Shown one piece after another: positions 40,768-44,777 of a stretch of 44,777 nt of DNA (positions within the stretch are counted from its first letter, which is position 1; the number at the start of each line of letters is the position of its first letter). The stretch comes from Mycobacterium angelicum. GTDB taxonomy: Bacteria; Actinomycetota; Actinomycetes; Mycobacteriales; Mycobacteriaceae. A model generated the notes under the pieces. The model searched no databases. It was not told the DNA's origin and was given only the letters and a program-made list of their open reading frames with translations. The translations under genes and the position numbers were made by a program. The stretch lies in assembly GCF_002086155.1 (NCBI RefSeq), contig NZ_MVHE01000044.1, forward strand, positions 1 to 44,777. The letters are read 5' to 3'.

Positions 40768-42729
40768 CTACAGCTTCGCCCGGCTCGACGGCTCTTCGTC
40801 CAATACCGTCAGAAACCGGCGGGCCAGATTCTCCTCGGTGGACGGCGCCGGCTCCCACGGCGCGATCCACGGTCCGGTGCCCTCGGACGGGTCGATGATG
40901 CCGCTCTCCAGCCAGGTGTAACGACCGTCGAGCACATCGTTCGTCACCCGGACATCATCGCTGTCGGTGTTGGTCCACAATGCGTGGAACAGCGCCTCGA
41001 CCCGCAAAGTTGCTTGCTGACAGAACAATTCGGCCAGCTCGTATGCCTGCTTGCCAATGGCGGGATCGGCGGCGCGCTGCGCCTCGGCCCGCACGCAGGC
41101 CGCCGACATGGCGAACAGTTCGGCACCGATGTCGACGATCCGTCCCAAGAACCCCTGCTTTTGCTCCAGCTTGGCCTGCCAGCGCGCCATGCCGTAGAAA
41201 GTGTTGCGGGCCAGCTTGCGACTGGAGCGTTCGACGAACCGCAGGTGCGATGCCAGCGACCCGAACTCGCTGTAAGCCGTCGGACGCTGCCCTTCACCAA
41301 ATACCAGTTTCGGCAACCACTTTGCGTAAAAGCCGCTCGCCCCCACCGCGGCCGCCGCCTTGTCCCGCAAGGCGGCGTCCGCCTTGGCGAGGTCGCCGGC
41401 AGCCGTCAGATGAGCGTCGACGGCCTCGCGGGCGATGAGCAGCCGCATGATTTCGCTGGATCCCTCGAAGATGCGGTTGATCCGCAGATCCCGCAGCGAC
41501 TGCTCAACCGGCGCCGCGCGCTCACCGCGCGCGGCGAGTGACTCCGCCGTCTCATATCCACGGCCGCCGCGGATTTGCAGCAGGTCGTCGGCAATGATGC
41601 AGGCCATCTCGCTGGACCACAGTTTGGCCAGCGCGGCCTCGATCCGGATGTCATTGCGGCCCTCGTCGGCCATCTGTCCGGACAACTCGACCACCGCATC
41701 AAGTGCATAGTTGGTCGCGGCCATGAATGCGATTTGGCGGGCGACGGCTTCGTGTTTGCCGATCGGTTTGCCCCACTGCACCCGCTCGCACGACCATTCG
41801 CGCGCGATCTTCAGCGACCACTTCGCCGCCCCGGTAGCCATCGCCGGTAGCGCCAACCGCCCGACGTTGAGTGTGGTGAGCGCGATCCGCAAACCGTCGC
41901 CTTCGCGGCCGATCAAATTTTCCGCGGGGACCCGAACCCGGTGCATCCTCGTCAGACCGTTTTCGATGCCGCGCAGACCCATGAACTTGTTGCGCCGCTC
42001 CACGGTGATCCCGGGCGAATCGGCTTCCACCACGAACGCGCTGATGCCGCCGCGGTGCCCTTCGCTCTTCGGTACCCGCGCCATCACGACCAACAGTTCG
42101 GCGACCACGCCGTTGGTCGTCCACAGCTTCACGCCCTCGAGTTCGTAGGCCTTACCGTCGTCGACCGGTGTCGCCGTGGAGCCCAGCCGCGCCGGGTCGG
42201 ATCCCACATCGGGTTCGGTGAGCAGAAACGCCGAAACGGCACCGGCGGCGCAGCGCGGCAAGAACTTTCGCTTCTGCTCGGGGGTCCCGGCAAGCTTGAG
42301 CGGTTCCGGAACGCCGATCGACTGATGGGCCGACAACAATGCACCGATACTGGGATGAATTGTCGACACCATCATCAGAGCGCGGTTGTAAGCCACCTGC
42401 GACATGTTCAGCCCGCCGTACTCCGACGGAATCTTCATCCCGAAGCAGCCGAGTTCCGCCAACCCCTTCACGTATTCATCGGGAATGGTGGCGTCGCGCT
42501 CGATGACGCTGCCGTCGACACCGCCCAGAAACTCCCGCAGCTTGGCCAGAAACGCCGCGGTGCGCTCTTCCTCGGCGTCGGTTGGCCGGGGAAAGGGATG
42601 TATGAGGTCCAACGGGAAACGACCGAGGAACAGCTCCTTGGCGAATGACGGTTTATCCCAACCGCTTTCGCGCGATTCCTCGGCTACGGCCCTCGCTTGC
42701 TCCTCGGTGACCTGCGTCTGCTGTGTCAT
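40768..42729 (-). CDS. fadE10: Acyl-CoA dehydrogenase FadE10
   Basis: The 653-residue flavoenzyme is of the long (VLCAD-like) acyl-CoA dehydrogenase type. The ACAD core (about 60-440) shows LTEPDVGSDPA, Lys-Leu-Trp-Thr-Thr-Asn-Gly, the FAD-binding LLQIRGGRGYETAESLAARGERA, and RDLRINRIFEGSSEIMRLLIARE. A C-terminal extension of about 200 residues follows. It catalyses the first step of fatty acid beta-oxidation; chain length is not known. The ATG at 42729 has AAGGAG 7-8 nt upstream. TAGTAT (42791 to 42786, minus strand) is a probable -10. It is flanked by two PE_PGRS genes. Confidence 0.94.
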   Translation of the reverse strand: MTQQTQVTEEQARAVAEESRESGWDKPSFAKELFLGRFPLDLIHPFPRPTDAEEERTAAFLAKLREFLGGVDGSVIERDATIPDEYVKGLAELGCFGMKIPSEYGGLNMSQVAYNRALMMVSTIHPSIGALLSAHQSIGVPEPLKLAGTPEQKRKFLPRCAAGAVSAFLLTEPDVGSDPARLGSTATPVDDGKAYELEGVKLWTTNGVVAELLVVMARVPKSEGHRGGISAFVVEADSPGITVERRNKFMGLRGIENGLTRMHRVRVPAENLIGREGDGLRIALTTLNVGRLALPAMATGAAKWSLKIAREWSCERVQWGKPIGKHEAVARQIAFMAATNYALDAVVELSGQMADEGRNDIRIEAALAKLWSSEMACIIADDLLQIRGGRGYETAESLAARGERAAPVEQSLRDLRINRIFEGSSEIMRLLIAREAVDAHLTAAGDLAKADAALRDKAAAAVGASGFYAKWLPKLVFGEGQRPTAYSEFGSLASHLRFVERSSRKLARNTFYGMARWQAKLEQKQGFLGRIVDIGAELFAMSAACVRAEAQRAADPAIGKQAYELAELFCQQATLRVEALFHALWTNTDSDDVRVTNDVLDGRYTWLESGIIDPSEGTGPWIAPWEPAPSTEENLARRFLTVLDEEPSSRAKL

Positions 42730-42778
42730 CGCCGTCTCCTTGCTCACGATCACATGTAAGGCCCGAGTACCCGGTTCC

Positions 42779-42791
42779 TTCCGGAATACTA
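42779..42791 (-). promoter_or_regulatory. fadE10 promoter with TTCCGGAA palindrome
   Basis: On the minus strand TAGTAT (42791 to 42786) fits TANNNT and gives a leader of about 50 nt. The 8-bp palindrome TTCCGGAA (42779-42786) falls at the predicted transcript start, where a repressor could act. Confidence 0.38.
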
Positions 42792-42940
42792 CGGCGCGGC
42801 CAGCCTCCAGTGGCGGAAAAGCGATCGCCGGGCGGCGCTGAACGGCTAATCAGGCCTTCTGGCCGCGAAATCCGCACCGGCACAACATAACTGGGCTAGC
42901 AGCCGCCGTCGCCGCACCCCCAGTCATCGATTGTTTTTCG

Positions 42941-42952
42941 GTTCGGCCGAAC
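42941..42952. promoter_or_regulatory. 12-bp palindrome between fadE10 and PE_PGRS
   Basis: GTTCGGCCGAAC is a perfect palindrome in the 338-bp divergent gap, 212 bp from the fadE10 start and 116 bp from the PE_PGRS start. It is a candidate regulator site. The gap (42730-43067) holds no gene I can support. Confidence 0.35.
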
Positions 42953-42977
42953 GCCGGATTTGTACGTCGGATAGCGG

Positions 42978-43005
42978 TAGCGTCTTCTAGCGTCTTCTAG
43001 CGTCG
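42978..43005 (+). repeat. 10-bp tandem repeat upstream of PE_PGRS
   Basis: TAGCGTCTTC occurs twice perfectly (42978-42987, 42988-42997), and a third, partial copy follows (TAGCGTCG, 42998-43005). Each unit contains TAGCGT, which fits the TANNNT -10 pattern. The period is about one helical turn, 63-90 bp before the PE_PGRS start. Confidence 0.7.
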
Positions 43006-43067
43006 AAATGGATCGCCAAATGGCGCGGTCTGTGCGGCTGCCATGAATCGATAAGCGAGGTGTGCAG

Positions 43068-44777
43068 GTGTCGTTTGTGGTGGCTACGCCGGAGATGTTG
43101 TTGGCCGCGGCTTCGGATTTGGCGGGCATTGGTTCGGCTATTGGGGCCGCCAACGCCGCGGCGGCGATTCCCACCGGCTCGCTGTTGGCCGCCGCCGGCG
43201 ATGAGGTGTCGGTGGCCATTGCCACGCTTTTCGGGTCGCACGCCCAGCAGTACCAGGCAGTGGGCGCGCAGACGGCCGCGTTCTATGACAGTTTTGTCCA
43301 GACCCTGACCTCCGCGGGCAGGATGTTCGGCAGCGCCGAGGCCACCAACGTCGCAACGCTGCAACCGCTAGGGGGCCTCCAGTCGCTGGCTGCTGCCGGC
43401 TCGCAGTCGCTGCTGGTCGAGCCGGTTCAGCAAATCGGCCAGGCGTGGATCGGCAGTCCACTGGGTGCCATCGTCGATCCGGTGATCAATGCACCTTTCG
43501 TCGCACTGACCGGGCGCGGCCTGATCGGCAACGGTGCCGCCGGGACGGCCGGAATCAATGGCGGTGCCGGCGGAAATGGCGGTTGGTTATTCGGCAACGG
43601 CGGCCCGGGAGCGGCCGCCACCGCCGCCTCCGCCGCCGGTCCCGGTGGGGATGCCGGGTTAATCGGCAACGGCGGGGCGGGCGGGTTCGCCCTGGCCAAC
43701 AGCGGGGGCGCCGGTGGCGCCGGCGGGCATGGCGGCTTGCTGTTGGGCGACGGCGGTCCCGGCGCGCCTGGCGCGCCCTCGTTGAACCCCGCCATCCCCG
43801 GTGGGAATGGTGGTCCCGGCGGCGACGCCGGCTGGTTCGGGACCGGTGGTACCGGCGGTGCCGGCGGCGCTGGCGCCCCCGGCCTCATCGGCGACAGCGG
43901 TCTCACCGGAACCGGCGGAAACGGCGGCGCGGGCGGCCTTGCTGGCAACGGCGGCGCGGGCGGCGCGGGCGGTGTCATCGCCGGTAACGGCGGCGCCGGT
44001 GGGGTCGGCGGTACCGGTGGTGCCGGCGGTGTGGGTGGGCACGGTGGACACGGCGCCGCCGGTAGCTACGCCACCGGTAACGGCACCGGCGGCGACGGCG
44101 GCAACGGCGGCGACGGCGGGGTCGGCGGTAACGGCGGCGTCGGCGGCAACGCCGGCCACGCCCGCGGGCTAGGCCTAGTCGGCGCCAACGGCAATGGTGG
44201 GGCCGGCGGGGCCGGCGGTAACGCCGGCACCCCGGGTGACGGGGGGGCCGGCGCGTCCGGTGACGCCGTCCACATCGACGGCGGGGCCGGCGGCAACGGC
44301 GGCAATCCCGGCGCCTTCGGTACCGGGGGTCACGGCGGCGGTCCGGGCAGTGGCGGCAACGGCGGGACCGGCGGCACCGGCGGCGCAAACGGTGTGCTGC
44401 CCACCAACGTCGGTACCGGCGGCAGTGGCGGCAACGGCTTCAGCGCCCCCACCGCCGCCACGGTCGGCGGCAACGGCGGCAACGGCGGCAACGGCGGATC
44501 CGTCGGCAACGGCGGTGCGGGCGGTGCCGGTGGAAACGGCGCCAACGCTACCGCCGCCGGCGGTACCGGCAGCAACGGCGGCAATGGCGGCAATGGCGGC
44601 AACGCCGGAATTCATGGGCTTACCGGCGGCAACTCCGGGGCCGGCGGCAATGGCGGCAACGGCGCCAACGGAATCTCGACGACGAACAACGGCGCCGGCG
44701 GCGACGGCGGTAATGGCGGCAACGCGGGCACCGCGGGCACCGGCGGCACGGCCGGTGACGGCGGCAATGCCGGCACG
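43068..44777 (+). CDS. PE_PGRS family protein (3'-truncated by window edge)
   Basis: The frame gives 570 residues to the end of the window without a stop. The PE domain (about 1-95) starts Val-Ser-Phe-Val-Val-Ala-Thr-Pro-Glu-Met-Leu. The linker contains EPVQQIGQAWIGSPLGAIVDP and Leu-Thr-Gly-Arg-Gly-Leu-Ile-Gly-Asn-Gly, and PGRS repeats follow. The GTG at 43068 has GCGAGG 7 nt upstream, the same spacing as in the other PE_PGRS gene; the GTG at 43062 is less likely. Islands such as LGDGGPGAPGAPSLNPAIPGG and AVHIDG are shared with the paralogue at 36923. Likely exported to the cell surface. Confidence 0.92.
   Translation, partial: MSFVVATPEMLLAAASDLAGIGSAIGAANAAAAIPTGSLLAAAGDEVSVAIATLFGSHAQQYQAVGAQTAAFYDSFVQTLTSAGRMFGSAEATNVATLQPLGGLQSLAAAGSQSLLVEPVQQIGQAWIGSPLGAIVDPVINAPFVALTGRGLIGNGAAGTAGINGGAGGNGGWLFGNGGPGAAATAASAAGPGGDAGLIGNGGAGGFALANSGGAGGAGGHGGLLLGDGGPGAPGAPSLNPAIPGGNGGPGGDAGWFGTGGTGGAGGAGAPGLIGDSGLTGTGGNGGAGGLAGNGGAGGAGGVIAGNGGAGGVGGTGGAGGVGGHGGHGAAGSYATGNGTGGDGGNGGDGGVGGNGGVGGNAGHARGLGLVGANGNGGAGGAGGNAGTPGDGGAGASGDAVHIDGGAGGNGGNPGAFGTGGHGGGPGSGGNGGTGGTGGANGVLPTNVGTGGSGGNGFSAPTAATVGGNGGNGGNGGSVGNGGAGGAGGNGANATAAGGTGSNGGNGGNGGNAGIHGLTGGNSGAGGNGGNGANGISTTNNGAGGDGGNGGNAGTAGTGGTAGDGGNAGT

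Overview
This window is high-GC actinobacterial chromosome from a slow-growing Mycobacterium. The evidence is three PE_PGRS/PGRS coding regions, a PPE protein, the arfABC (OmpATb) operon, the PrrAB two-component system, echA6/accD3, two citrate synthases, fprB and fadE10. From memory of the M. tuberculosis H37Rv gene order, the core follows the Rv0873-Rv0906 block on the opposite strand. The accessory content differs, so this is probably a non-tuberculous relative (M. kansasii/M. marinum-like). I cannot name the species from sequence alone.

Layout. 1-2.9 kb: the 3' part of a PE_PGRS gene and a start-less PGRS relic. 2.9-6.3 kb: a metallo-beta-lactamase-fold hydrolase and echA6 (minus) diverge from accD3 (plus) across a 28-bp gap. 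6.4-10.9 kb: a block I do not recall at this point in M. tuberculosis, with an AbiEi/DUF559 nuclease-like protein and a two-gene ABC exporter whose subunits carry complementary degenerate ATP sites. 11-13.1 kb: prrA-prrB. 13.1-14.9 kb: arfA-arfB-arfC (minus). 15-16.8 kb: a DUF2630 gene and a phytoene-desaturase-like oxidoreductase. 16.9-21.4 kb: gltA2, then a pdxH-MFS pair, then citA. 21.4-25.2 kb: an exported sphingomyelinase/nuclease-like enzyme, a glyoxalase-fold protein and a PPE-PPW protein in lower-GC DNA. 25.2-28 kb: an operon of an AurF-like diiron oxygenase and the ferredoxin-fused reductase fprB. 28.1-33.4 kb: serC, sepH, a MarR-TrmH/SpoU-DUF2537 operon, a DUF2530 membrane protein, an SRPBCC protein and a DUF3027 protein. 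33.5-36.8 kb: an MFS transporter, a DUF2771 exported protein and a Xi-class GST-like reductase. 36.9-44.8 kb: two closely related PE_PGRS genes flanking fadE10; the second runs off the end.

The genes combine central metabolism (citrate synthases, serC, pdxH), lipid metabolism (EchA6, AccD3, FadE10), envelope and secreted proteins (ArfA, PE_PGRS, PPE, sphingomyelinase) and signalling (PrrAB, MarR). Many genes appear leaderless: an nAnnnT -10 hexamer sits so that the start codon is at or within a few bases of the predicted transcript start. Three convergent gene pairs are separated by hairpins with similar GAGYGTGC/GTGTGCG arms, which look like a dispersed terminator-type element. No tRNA, rRNA, CRISPR array or insertion sequence was seen.
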